Below the pieces are notes generated by a model. The model worked only from the letters and a program-made list of their open reading frames with translations. It had not been told where the DNA came from and did not search any database. The position numbers were made by a program, and so were the translations under genes. A DNA stretch of 64,000 bases from an uncultured Oscillospiraceae bacterium (GTDB taxonomy: Bacteria; Bacillota; Clostridia; Oscillospirales; Ruminococcaceae). Where the stretch lies: positions 331,865-395,864 of the forward strand of contig CAKSEY010000001.1 in NCBI GenBank assembly GCA_934448295.1, given 5' to 3'. Position 1 is the first letter of the stretch, and every line of letters begins with the position of its first letter. This document shows positions 1 through 7,513 of this stretch, piece by piece.

Positions 1-2
1 AG

Positions 3-743
3 TACGACCTCTCCAGCCTGAAATACTGCACCATAGCAGGCGAGGCGCTCAATCCCGAGGTGTTCAACAGATGGTATGAGTACACCGGCATAAAGCTGAT
101 GGAGGGCTTCGGTCAGACCGAGTCCACCGCTATCCTAGCGAACATCACCGGCATGGAGCCCAAGCCCGGAAGCATGGGCAAGCCCTCCCCGCTGTATGAC
201 GTTGACCTTGTGGACGCGGACGGAAATTCCGTGCCCGCCGGCGAGGTAGGAGAGATAGTCGTGCGCGGCGATTACTGCCATACGCCGGGACTTTTCCGCG
301 GCTACTACAACAGCAAGGAGCTCACCGACGAGGCGTGGCACGACGGAATGTACCACACCGGCGACACCGCTTACCGCGACGAGGACGGCTATTACTGGTA
401 CGTCAGCCGCAACGACGACGTTATCAAGTCCAGCGGATACCGCGTCGGCCCGTTCGAGGTAGAGAGCGTGCTGATGATGCACCCGGCGGTGCTGGAGTGC
501 GCCGTCACCGGGGTTCCCGACCCGATAAGGGGTCAGCTCGTAAAGGCGACGGTGGTGCTGACAAAGGCTTACACCGCCTCCGACGACCTCGCCGAGGAGC
601 TGAAGAACTTCGTAAAGCGCAACACCGCTCCCTACAAGTATCCAAGGACGATAGAGTTCGTCACCGAGCTTCCCAAGACCGTCAGCGGAAAGATAATGCG
701 CGCTGAGATACGCCGCAGGGATATGCTTAAGTATAAGGACTGA
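3..743 (+). CDS. Acyl-CoA synthetase (AMP-forming), C-terminal part; 5' end outside window
   Basis: The reading frame is open from the left edge, so this is the C-terminal ~246 residues of a larger gene. It shows the ANL-superfamily core motifs in order: GFGQTE (adenine-binding region), TGD, the hinge/C-domain stretch KSSGYRVGPFEVE, and PKTVSGKIMR, which carries the conserved catalytic lysine. These enzymes activate a carboxylic acid as acyl-AMP and transfer it to CoA. The KSSGYR and PYKYPR signatures resemble medium-chain/acetyl-type acyl-CoA synthetases, but the acid-binding pocket lies outside the window, so the substrate cannot be assigned. A GTG at 60 lies inside a conserved region and is not the true start. 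The gene ends 25 bases before a strong terminator and the next gene is convergent. Confidence 0.93.
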   Translation, partial: YDLSSLKYCTIAGEALNPEVFNRWYEYTGIKLMEGFGQTESTAILANITGMEPKPGSMGKPSPLYDVDLVDADGNSVPAGEVGEIVVRGDYCHTPGLFRGYYNSKELTDEAWHDGMYHTGDTAYRDEDGYYWYVSRNDDVIKSSGYRVGPFEVESVLMMHPAVLECAVTGVPDPIRGQLVKATVVLTKAYTASDDLAEELKNFVKRNTAPYKYPRTIEFVTELPKTVSGKIMRAEIRRRDMLKYKD

Positions 744-767
744 TAAAATCTTATTACAATAACTGAA

Positions 768-806
768 AAACCGCCAGTCACGAAAGTGAAAGGCGGTTTA
801 TTTTTA
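768..806 (+). terminator. Rho-independent terminator of the acyl-CoA synthetase gene
   Basis: An 8-bp stem AAACCGCC/GGCGGTTT (768-775 with 792-799) is followed by ATTTTTAT. It sits between convergent genes; the plus-strand T-tract makes it the terminator of the upstream gene. Confidence 0.85.
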
Positions 807-831
807 TAATTCATCAGGCTGCGTGAGTTTT

Positions 832-1404
832 TCAATCCAGGCTGGAAACGCTCCTTAACCGCCTGTACAGCTCGCCCACGGGCAGCCCCATAACGTTGTA
901 ATAGTCCCCCTCTATCCTTTTCACAAGGAGCGCGCCCCTGCCCTGGATCCCGTAGGCTCCCGCCTTGTCCATCGGGTCGCCGGTGGAAACGTAGGCTTCT
1001 ATCTCCGATTCAGTCAGCGGGAAGAATTCCACGGCGGTCTCCTCCACGAAGCTTATCGTCCTGTCCGGGGTGATCACGGTGACTCCGGTGAAAACGCTGT
1101 GCTTCCTGCCGGAAAGCCTGCGGAGCATTTCCACTGCGTTTTCGCGGCTGTGCGGCTTGCCGAGGATATCGCCGTCTATCGCGACAACGGTGTCTGCGGC
1201 GATTATAATGTCTGTAACGTCCCCGCTGGGGAATTTCCGCGCGGAAACCTCGGCGGCCTTCTGCTGTGAAAGCAGCATCACCGCTTCGTCCGGGGCAATT
1301 CCTGCCGGGAGCTTTTCCTCGCCCTGCGCCGGGATAACCTCAAACTCTGGTGAGATGAGCGCCAGAAGCTCTCTGCGGCGCGGGGACTGACTTGCAAGTA
1401 TCAT
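832..1404 (-). CDS. maf: Maf-family nucleotide pyrophosphatase
   Basis: This is a 190-residue protein starting MILASQSPRRREL, the diagnostic Maf N-terminus with the substrate-binding SxSPRR motif, followed by ADTVV and GKP motifs. Maf/YhdE/YceF proteins hydrolyse canonical and modified nucleoside triphosphates to monophosphates (house-cleaning) and have been linked to septum arrest. The frame is open further upstream, but the ATG at 1404 is chosen because it begins the conserved N-terminus and overlaps the stop of ppa by one base (TGATG), the usual mark of translational coupling. It is the second gene of a ppa-maf operon. Confidence 0.93.
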   Translation of the reverse strand: MILASQSPRRRELLALISPEFEVIPAQGEEKLPAGIAPDEAVMLLSQQKAAEVSARKFPSGDVTDIIIAADTVVAIDGDILGKPHSRENAVEMLRRLSGRKHSVFTGVTVITPDRTISFVEETAVEFFPLTESEIEAYVSTGDPMDKAGAYGIQGRGALLVKRIEGDYYNVMGLPVGELYRRLRSVSSLD

Positions 1405-1976
1405 CACTTTTTGCCCTTTGTCTTGTGCTCGGCATTGTAGGGGTGCTGTGCGCCGTAGATGTCGTTGTAGTTCTTGATGCACTGCTTGATCACCTCGACA
1501 GCCTGCTTCTGACCCATTACCTCGTTTACCGCGGTGGTTTTGCCCTCAAGCTGCTTGTAAACGGAGAAGAAGTGGCGCATTTCCTCAAACAGATGGCTGG
1601 GCAGCGCTTCTATCCCGCGGTATGCGTTGTATGTGGGATCCTCGAACGGGATAGCGATTATCTTTTCGTCGTTCTTGCCGTTGTCCAGCATGGTGATAAC
1701 TCCGATAGGATAGCACTGTACCAGCACCAGCGGGTCGATAGGCTCGTTGCAGAGCACCAGCACGTCCAGCGGGTCGCCGTCGTCGGCGAGGGTGCGCGGG
1801 ATAAAGCCGTAGTTTGCGGGGTAGTGGGTGGAGGTGTACAGGATTCGGTCAAGGATAATAAGACCTGTCTGCTTGTCCAGCTCGTACTTCTTCTTGCTGC
1901 CCTTTTCGATCTCGATAACTGCGATGAAGTCGTTGGGAGTAATGCGGTCGGGGTTTATGTCATGCCAAATATTCAT
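1404..1976 (-). CDS. ppa: Inorganic pyrophosphatase (family I)
   Basis: This 190-residue cytoplasmic enzyme hydrolyses pyrophosphate to phosphate and so drives biosynthetic reactions. The signature DDGDPLDVLV with its metal-binding aspartates lies near residues 65-74, and the flanking KYELDK and ANYGFIP segments are also typical of soluble family I enzymes. A GGAG ribosome binding site precedes the ATG at 1976. It is the first gene of a two-gene operon with maf, which shares the theme of cleaning up nucleotide by-products; the promoter lies at 2024-2052. Confidence 0.96.
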   Translation of the reverse strand: MNIWHDINPDRITPNDFIAVIEIEKGSKKKYELDKQTGLIILDRILYTSTHYPANYGFIPRTLADDGDPLDVLVLCNEPIDPLVLVQCYPIGVITMLDNGKNDEKIIAIPFEDPTYNAYRGIEALPSHLFEEMRHFFSVYKQLEGKTTAVNEVMGQKQAVEVIKQCIKNYNDIYGAQHPYNAEHKTKGKK

Positions 1977-2023
1977 GTCGGTGGTCTCCTTTTCGGTTTT
2001 TAGAGGTTACCTTTTGTAAGTTC

Positions 2024-2052
2024 ATTATACATCTTTTTTGTTCCCATTTCAA
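2024..2052 (-). promoter_or_regulatory. Sigma-A promoter of ppa-maf
   Basis: On the minus strand TTGAAA (-35, 2047-2052), 17 bp, TATAAT (-10, 2024-2029). It lies about 50 bases upstream of the ppa start. Confidence 0.75.
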
Positions 2053-2074
2053 GTAGTTTCCGAAGAAATCCGTC

Positions 2075-2101
2075 ACTGTCTTGCTTTTGCGGCATATTAT
2101 A
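2075..2101 (+). promoter_or_regulatory. Sigma-K-like promoter for dpaAB
   Basis: CATATTATA (2093-2101) fits the sigma-K -10 consensus CATANNNTA, and AC at 2075-2076 lies 16 bases upstream, close to the expected -35 position. No sigma-A hexamer pair is visible in the same stretch. In Bacillus subtilis the orthologous spoVF operon is transcribed by sigma-K in the mother cell. The assignment here is inference from the motif and the gene's role. Confidence 0.5.
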
Positions 2102-2146
2102 GTAGTGACCGGAAATGACCCCGGGTGAATACGGCGGAGGTGTGCA

Positions 2147-2968
2147 ATGGAAGAATATCTGTTTCTTGGCGGCGACAGGAGGATCATTTATGCGGCGGAG
2201 CTGATAGCCCAGAGCGGCGCAGTGTGCGCCGAGGGTCTGTGCGGGGAGTTCGCTCCGCCGGAGGGCAGATATTCAAGGATAGTGCTGCCGCTGCCGTTTT
2301 CCCGGGACGGGATGACGATAAACGCGCCCTTTTCCGAGAAGCCGCTTCCGCTTTCGCTTATCGCGGAATATGCCGCGCCCGGGGCGCTGGTGCTGTCCGG
2401 CGGGACTTCCCCGGAGCTGGAAAAGCTCTGCGGGGAAAACGGGCTGAAGCTTGCAGACTACTTCACCGGCGAGGAGCTGACGCTGAAAAATGCAGTCCTG
2501 ACGGCGGAGGGCGCGGTTTCCCTGCTGATAAGCAGCTCTGACGCGGCGCTTTTCGGGTCGGGGGCGCTGATAATCGGCTACGGCAGGATAGGCGGCTATC
2601 TGGCGCGGATACTTCGGGATATGAGGTGCCGCGTTACAGTGGCGGCGAGAAACCCGGTTCAGCGCGAAAAGGCTCTGCTGGACGGAATGTGCACGCTCCC
2701 CGCAGACCTGGCGGAGCTTGCGGCGGCGGGCGCGGATTTTGTGATAAACACGGCTCCGGCGCAGCTGCTGACGGAGGAATGTTTCGCGAGAATGCGCCCG
2801 GGCACCGTGTACATGGAACTTGCCTCGAAGCCTGCCGAGCCGGAGAAGCTCTGGGCGGAAAAAGCGGGGGTAAGGCACGTTATGGCTTCCGGGCTGCCGG
2901 GGAAATTCTCAGCAAAGACAGCGGGGGAGGCTGTCGCGCAGGCGATAATTGCGGCTGCCTCCATATGA
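2147..2968 (+). CDS. dpaA: Dipicolinate synthase subunit A
   Basis: This 273-residue protein is the NAD(P)-binding subunit of the enzyme that makes dipicolinic acid from a lysine-pathway intermediate in the mother cell of sporulating cells. The N-terminal third carries the FLGGDRR segment typical of SpoVFA. A Rossmann fold follows, with the dinucleotide-binding GYGRIGGYLA near residue 145. A GGAGG ribosome binding site lies a few bases before the ATG at 2147. The gene for subunit B follows after 43 bases, so both are expected on one mRNA. With spoIIE and whiA elsewhere in the window, it indicates a genuine spore former. Confidence 0.92.
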   Translation: MEEYLFLGGDRRIIYAAELIAQSGAVCAEGLCGEFAPPEGRYSRIVLPLPFSRDGMTINAPFSEKPLPLSLIAEYAAPGALVLSGGTSPELEKLCGENGLKLADYFTGEELTLKNAVLTAEGAVSLLISSSDAALFGSGALIIGYGRIGGYLARILRDMRCRVTVAARNPVQREKALLDGMCTLPADLAELAAAGADFVINTAPAQLLTEECFARMRPGTVYMELASKPAEPEKLWAEKAGVRHVMASGLPGKFSAKTAGEAVAQAIIAAASI

Positions 2969-3011
2969 CCACGAAAGGAGGGATCCGCCTGAAAAACGGC
3001 GGTAATTATAT

Positions 3012-3614
3012 ATGACCGATATTTCAAAGCTTGCGGGGCTGCGGGTAGGGGCGGCGGTGTGCGGCTCGTTCTGCACGTTCTCGCGGGCGTTCAGGGCGCT
3101 GGAGGAGCTCACGGCGGCGGGCTGCGACGTCACTCCGATAATGTCGGAGTGCGCCTACACCACTGATACGCGCTTCGGCAGGGCTCAGGAGCACGCAGCG
3201 CGGCTGTTCGACATCACCGGAAAGACGGTGCTCCACGAGATAACCACCACCGAGCCGATAGGCCCGAAAAAAATGTTCGATGTGCTGCTTGTGTCTCCCT
3301 GCACAGGGAATACCCTGGCGAAGCTGGCGGCGGGGATAATTGATACCCCCGTCTGCATGGCAGTGAAAAGTCACCTGCGAAGCCAGCGTCCGGTAGTCAT
3401 TGCAGTGTCCACGAATGACGCGCTTGCGGGGGCCTCCAAGAACATAGGCATACTGCGCAACTATAAGCACTTCTATTTCGTTCCTCTGCGGCAGGACGAT
3501 CCGGTAGGGAAGCCGTTCTCGATGGTCGCGGATTTCACGAAGATCCCGCAGACGATAGAAGCGGCGCTTGACGGCGTGCAGATTCAGCCCATGATAGCGG
3601 ACAGGGCGATATAA
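3012..3614 (+). CDS. dpaB: Dipicolinate synthase subunit B (flavoprotein fold)
   Basis: This 200-residue protein belongs to the flavoprotein/decarboxylase fold family. The N-terminal VGAAVCGSFCTFSRAF segment and the central VSPCTGNTLAKLA motif are characteristic of SpoVFB, which pairs with DpaA to make dipicolinate. Only the ATG at 3012 can start the frame, because an in-frame TAA lies at 3003-3005. Its ribosome binding site is weak (GGCGG at 2998-3002). A much stronger AAGGAGGG sits 30 bases away at 2975-2982, in front of a possible eight-codon CTG-started mini-frame whose TGA overlaps the dpaB ATG. A strong terminator follows the gene. Confidence 0.92.
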   Translation: MTDISKLAGLRVGAAVCGSFCTFSRAFRALEELTAAGCDVTPIMSECAYTTDTRFGRAQEHAARLFDITGKTVLHEITTTEPIGPKKMFDVLLVSPCTGNTLAKLAAGIIDTPVCMAVKSHLRSQRPVVIAVSTNDALAGASKNIGILRNYKHFYFVPLRQDDPVGKPFSMVADFTKIPQTIEAALDGVQIQPMIADRAI

Positions 3615-3618
3615 GAAA

Positions 3619-3648
3619 AAGGCGCTGTGAGTGAATTCACAGCGCCTT
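3619..3648. terminator. Bidirectional terminator between dpaB and a convergent lipoprotein gene
   Basis: A perfect 12-bp stem AAGGCGCTGTGA/TCACAGCGCCTT (3619-3630 with 3637-3648) with a six-base loop stands between two convergent genes. It is A-rich on the left and AT-rich on the right, so it can serve both directions. Confidence 0.8.
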
Positions 3649-3652
3649 ATAA

Positions 3653-4447
3653 TTATCCTTCAGCGGTTGCTGCCTGAGTATAGTCAGACATATTCACCTC
3701 GCTGTCGGTCATGCCGTCAGTGCCGGTGAGGGTCACGCGGTCTATCGTGTACCACGCGGAGGTGGAGTTGTGATCCTCCAGCGAGTCGTAGAGCTGAATC
3801 GTGACTGTTCCGTCGTCGTTGTTCTGTATGCCAGCCATTCCAGGAACATATCCCTCCGGGCTGTTCGCCTTGTAGTAGCGCTGTGCTATCTGCACCAGCT
3901 CCTCGTTGCTGTAGAACTGGAATCCCTCTGCGTTATCAGACACAAACACGAATTTTTCCGCCGTGCCGTCCTCCCATGTCAGGGTAACGCTGTCCTCTGT
4001 GATATCCGAGGGAACCGCGATGGTGTTGTCGTCCGCCGACCCCATGTGGAATGTTATGTTTCCGTCGCCGTATTCGTATTCAAAGGCAACGCCGATCCCG
4101 TACTCGAAATCACGGGTAGCGCCGCCCGTTCCATCAGCGTAGAACAAGATATATCCACTGCTTCCGCGCCATGCGCCGGGCTTGAATACCGGGGCGTCAG
4201 CGCTTGTGGAGGTTTCGGCGGTCTGAGGCTCGGCAGTGGGCTGGGCTGGGGTAACGTCCGGCTGGGAGGTTGTGCTGTCCGGCTCTGCGGTGTGGGGGAT
4301 TTCAGCGGAAGTATCGGCGGGAGAAGCTGTCTGCTCCGCAGAGGGAGCTGCGCTGGAGATATCCTCCGCCGGGGAGCTTGCCTTATCCGACTGACAGCCT
4401 GTCAGGAGCAGTCCTGCCGCCGCAATTATTGCTAAATACTTTTTCAT
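3653..4447 (-). CDS. Putative lipoprotein with Thr/Pro/Glu-rich linker and C-terminal beta-rich domain
   Basis: This 264-residue protein has a short signal peptide ending in the lipobox LLTGC, so Cys18 should be lipidated and the protein anchored outside the membrane. Residues ~20-90 are a low-complexity linker rich in Ser, Thr, Pro, Ala and Glu that would span the cell wall. The remainder looks like a small beta-barrel (alternating aromatic/hydrophobic strands, GSADDNT and TEDSVTLTWEDG), but I do not recognise a named family. The ATG at 4447 is chosen over one nine codons upstream because it has an AAAGGA ribosome binding site and starts the signal peptide. It is a single gene with no obvious functional context. 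Confidence 0.8.
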   Translation of the reverse strand: MKKYLAIIAAAGLLLTGCQSDKASSPAEDISSAAPSAEQTASPADTSAEIPHTAEPDSTTSQPDVTPAQPTAEPQTAETSTSADAPVFKPGAWRGSSGYILFYADGTGGATRDFEYGIGVAFEYEYGDGNITFHMGSADDNTIAVPSDITEDSVTLTWEDGTAEKFVFVSDNAEGFQFYSNEELVQIAQRYYKANSPEGYVPGMAGIQNNDDGTVTIQLYDSLEDHNSTSAWYTIDRVTLTGTDGMTDSEVNMSDYTQAATAEG

Positions 4448-4584
4448 ATTGTATCCTTTCTGCCACAAATGCAATTATTTTGCTGTAAAACATTAATAGT
4501 GTACAATGCAAAAGTGATAATCGCGTGTTGGTCTCGTGATTAATGTGTGATATAACTTAACAAAATATATCTCAGAAGTAAAAA

Positions 4585-4608
4585 ATCCCCCGCCACACGA
4601 CGGGGGAT
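4585..4608 (-). terminator. Terminator of the first Fn3 protein gene
   Basis: An 8-bp stem ATCCCCCG/CGGGGGAT (4585-4592 with 4601-4608) with loop CCACACGA is followed by TTTTTTACT on the minus strand. An almost identical terminator follows the paralogue at 5963-5988. Confidence 0.85.
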
Positions 4609-4612
4609 AATA

Positions 4613-5752
4613 TCAATTAACAGAAACCACATTAGACCAGGAGCCGTAAACTTTTTTGCCGTTTACAGTTGCATAGGGTCTAACCTTGAATTTATAGCTC
4701 TTGCCTGCCGTCAGCTTGGCGGTGTATTTCAGGGTTTTTGTGGCTGTGAGCCTGGTGAATTTCCCGCCGTCAATGGAGCGGTAAACCTCATAACCAGCTG
4801 CGCCTGCGGATTTCTTCCAGCTAAGGTTCTCCTTTGTGCCGGAGCTCTTTCCGGTGAGCTTCACCTTTTTGGGCACGATTTTGAAGGTCAGGGTTTTGGT
4901 GCCGGTGTAGTCTCCCTTGCCGGAGATGGTTACTGTCGCGGTGCCTATTTTGGTGTTGTTTTTGTAGGATACGGTGTAGTCGGTGCCTTCAATGAGATAA
5001 GACCTGACATAATTATTCTCCATGTCGATGATTTCGCTGTATAATCTTACAGACGGCTTTATCGGCTTTCCGCTATAAATCTTAGTTTTTATTTCGTCTA
5101 TGCCGTAATGACTGATATCATATGGCGAGTAATCATCATCTGGCTCACTTGTATATGTTTTGTCAAAAGGATATGTCGCATTTATCGTTATGTTTCCATT
5201 TCCAAATTCGTCTTTCATTTTATCAAAAGGAACTGGAGGATTTCCTTTCATATCATAATAAACAGTAAAACCGACAAAATACTCACCAGGTTCAACTGCG
5301 AATTCACAGCTTCCGGCGATGCTTCTGGTATCCCAGTCCCAGATAAAATTAACATCACCGTTGTTCTGATTGTAGCATGAACCGTTTGTCATTAATACCT
5401 GAATATCATTATTATTAACTTCTTCTTCCCATGTTGATGTTGAACCGTCACTTTTTTCAACTACTTGTTTTTTCACAAAAGAAGCCTGAACATAATATGT
5501 ATCTGCGCTTATTTCCATTTTAAATGTGCCGCTTTTCCCGACAGGGATCTTATAAATTACTGATTCCGAAGTGCTTTCATTTTGGCGCGGCTCAAGTGCC
5601 AATGTTATCTCCTTGCCGCTTTGCAGCGCCTCATAATTCTTCCAGATATCAATGTTGGTATATGCCCCCGCGCTGACGCTCATTCCGTAAATTGAAGCAG
5701 TAACCGCAGTTATAACCGCAACAGTCCCTGCCAAAACTTCTTTAAGTTTCAT
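4613..5752 (-). CDS. Secreted protein with Ig-like and fibronectin type III domains (paralogue 1)
   Basis: This 379-residue protein has an N-terminal signal sequence (MKLKEV followed by a hydrophobic Ala/Val stretch to about residue 30). A unique, AT-rich, beta-strand-rich central region (~30-210) follows. After that comes an Ig-like segment around YTVSYKNNTKIGTATV and GDYTGTKTLTFKI, then a C-terminal fibronectin III domain (GYEVYRSIDGGKFT ... GSWSNVVSV). Such proteins are exported and act at the cell surface in adhesion or glycan contact; the exact role is unknown. The ATG at 5752 has a GGAGG site; an upstream in-frame ATG lacks one. The C-terminal ~150 residues and terminator are shared with the next gene, showing a tandem duplication. 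Confidence 0.85.
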   Translation of the reverse strand: MKLKEVLAGTVAVITAVTASIYGMSVSAGAYTNIDIWKNYEALQSGKEITLALEPRQNESTSESVIYKIPVGKSGTFKMEISADTYYVQASFVKKQVVEKSDGSTSTWEEEVNNNDIQVLMTNGSCYNQNNGDVNFIWDWDTRSIAGSCEFAVEPGEYFVGFTVYYDMKGNPPVPFDKMKDEFGNGNITINATYPFDKTYTSEPDDDYSPYDISHYGIDEIKTKIYSGKPIKPSVRLYSEIIDMENNYVRSYLIEGTDYTVSYKNNTKIGTATVTISGKGDYTGTKTLTFKIVPKKVKLTGKSSGTKENLSWKKSAGAAGYEVYRSIDGGKFTRLTATKTLKYTAKLTAGKSYKFKVRPYATVNGKKVYGSWSNVVSVN

Positions 5753-5804
5753 AATATTACCTCCATTGTGGTGCCAAATCAATGACACAACTTATTTCGC
5801 TATT

Positions 5805-5834
5805 ATTATAACAAGATTATATTGTGTTTGTCAA
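5805..5834 (-). promoter_or_regulatory. Sigma-A promoter of Fn3 paralogue 1
   Basis: Minus strand TTGACA (5829-5834), 18 bp, TATAAT (5805-5810), about 50 bases before the start codon. Confidence 0.75.
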
Positions 5835-5962
5835 GCTATACTAATGAATTGTGTTTAGATTTTTCATACATAAATAAGTTATATATTATGGCATATTACA
5901 CATTATTTCTCTTTTAGTTTTCCGAGCTTCTTTCCCTAATAATAAAGGTCATTAAATAAAAA

Positions 5963-5988
5963 TATCCCCCGCCACACGACGGGGGATA
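5963..5988 (-). terminator. Terminator of Fn3 paralogue 2
   Basis: A 9-bp stem TATCCCCCG/CGGGGGATA (5963-5971 with 5980-5988) has the same CCACACGA loop as the terminator at 4585-4608. The minus strand continues into a T-rich stretch. Confidence 0.85.
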
Positions 5989-5991
5989 ATA

Positions 5992-7416
5992 TCATTTAAC
6001 AGAAACCACATTAGACCATGGACCGTAAACCTTTTTTCCGTCCACAGTTGCGTAGGGACGTATCTTGAACTGATAGCTCTTTCCCTTTTCCAGCTTTGCG
6101 GTGTATTTCAGTTCGTCTGTGGAGAGCTTTCCGAACTTGCCGCCGTTCACGGAGCGGTGCACCTCGTATCCCTCCGCGCCTGCGGATTTGCTCCAGCTAA
6201 GGTTTTCCTTTGTGCCGGAGGTCTTTCCGGTGAGCTTCACCTTCTGGGGCACTACCTTGAAGGTCATGGTCTTTGTGCCGGTGTAATTGCCCCTGCCGGT
6301 AATGGTGACGGTCGCCGTTCCCACAAGAACGTTATTGCGGCAGGAGGTTATGTAGTCCTTCATGTAAACAAGGGTTTTCTTTCCGTCCTTTATCGTGAGC
6401 TCCGGCTCGAGCGCTTTTCCGGTGCACTGCGCGTCAGGGATCTTAGAAATTTTCAGTTTGGAGATATCCTTGGGCGGCTCGGGGGCTTTCAGCGTTACGG
6501 CGGTATTGCTGCCGCAGGTGAGCTTTCCGTTTTCGGTTATCCTGAATATCGCAGAGATGGAATCCGGAGCCTCAACACCCATATCAGCCGTGAGGATCGC
6601 GGCGCCGTACTTGTCGAAGCTGCCGCCGAGCTTTACGCTTTTTGTGACGTCGGCTCCGCCTGCGGAAGCATTATATGTGAATCCGCTTGAACCGCCGGAG
6701 AATTTCACGTTTACCGAATACTTCCCGACAGTGAGCGAAAGGTCAAGTACTGCGTTTTTGCGCCCGGTGTAGCGGCTCATGTTTACCGCCGGGATAGTGA
6801 CGTACGCCGTGGTTTTATCCGTGCTGTATGTCAGCGGAGCCTCGCCCCACTGCGCGGTGACTTCCGCCTTTGTACCGATGCCTGATATTTTTAACGGAGC
6901 GCGGTAAACGTCCTCAAAGGTCACGCTTATGTCCGGGGAGCAGAAAATGCTCGGCAGGAATTCGTGTATCTCGCTGTCGGAGTCGTCAAGCTTCCACTCG
7001 AAGCCGTAGGTTTTGCCGGGAGCGGTGCCATAAAGTCCGTCGCAGCTTATGGTGCTTGCCCATGTGGAGTAGGAGGTCAGCCCTCTGCCGTACAATCCGG
7101 CATAGACCTTCTTTCCGCCCTTGTAGCCGGGGATAGCCGCTTTTTCTGAGTTTTTCGTGAAGTCCGGGGCAATGAAAATACTGCTGAGCCCGTCGGCGCT
7201 GTTTATGTTGGCGCGGAATCCCTTCTTGCCGTTGACGAATGTAGTGTACTGCTGTTTGGTCATGCCATAGAGCTGGACTGTCCATGTGCCGTCTTTCAGC
7301 GTGCTGGTGACTGCGAGTCCGCTGGAAGCGGCTCCGGCGGTGATACCGCAGGCGAGCAGCGTGGTCAGAAGCAGCGCCGCTGAAAGCAAGGAGCATATAA
7401 TGCGTCTGAATTTCAT
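5992..7416 (-). CDS. Secreted protein with Ig-like and fibronectin type III domains (paralogue 2)
   Basis: This 474-residue protein starts with a signal peptide (MKFRRIICSLLSAALLLTT ...) probably cleaved after GITAGAA. A roughly 300-residue region of predicted beta structure follows; it has no family I recognise and no similarity to paralogue 1. The Ig-like segment (NVLVGTATVTITGRGNYTG) and the C-terminal fibronectin III domain (GYEVHRSVNGGKFG ... GPWSNVVSVK) are near-identical to those of the neighbouring gene. The conserved tail with variable N-terminal halves suggests a modular surface-protein family. GGAGG precedes the ATG at 7416. No clear promoter was found between it and the phosphorylase gene upstream, so read-through is possible. 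Confidence 0.85.
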   Translation of the reverse strand: MKFRRIICSLLSAALLLTTLLACGITAGAASSGLAVTSTLKDGTWTVQLYGMTKQQYTTFVNGKKGFRANINSADGLSSIFIAPDFTKNSEKAAIPGYKGGKKVYAGLYGRGLTSYSTWASTISCDGLYGTAPGKTYGFEWKLDDSDSEIHEFLPSIFCSPDISVTFEDVYRAPLKISGIGTKAEVTAQWGEAPLTYSTDKTTAYVTIPAVNMSRYTGRKNAVLDLSLTVGKYSVNVKFSGGSSGFTYNASAGGADVTKSVKLGGSFDKYGAAILTADMGVEAPDSISAIFRITENGKLTCGSNTAVTLKAPEPPKDISKLKISKIPDAQCTGKALEPELTIKDGKKTLVYMKDYITSCRNNVLVGTATVTITGRGNYTGTKTMTFKVVPQKVKLTGKTSGTKENLSWSKSAGAEGYEVHRSVNGGKFGKLSTDELKYTAKLEKGKSYQFKIRPYATVDGKKVYGPWSNVVSVK

Positions 7417-7474
7417 CTGAATTCCTCCTTTTTGTTTCTGAAATACGCCGGGGATCTGCTGTGCATAATTGCAT

Positions 7475-7505
7475 TAAATCCCCCGTCAGAAAGCCGGGGG
7501 ATTTA
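7475..7505 (-). terminator. Terminator of the GH94 phosphorylase gene
   Basis: An 11-bp stem TAAATCCCCCG/CGGGGGATTTA (7475-7485 with 7495-7505). The T-tract on the minus strand is short, so some read-through into the Fn3 gene is possible. Confidence 0.65.
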
Positions 7506-7513
7506 AAGTAGAA

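Noticed and set aside
11..60. GTG at 60 as the start of the first gene
   Set aside because: The frame is open to the left edge and encodes conserved acyl-CoA synthetase residues before it.
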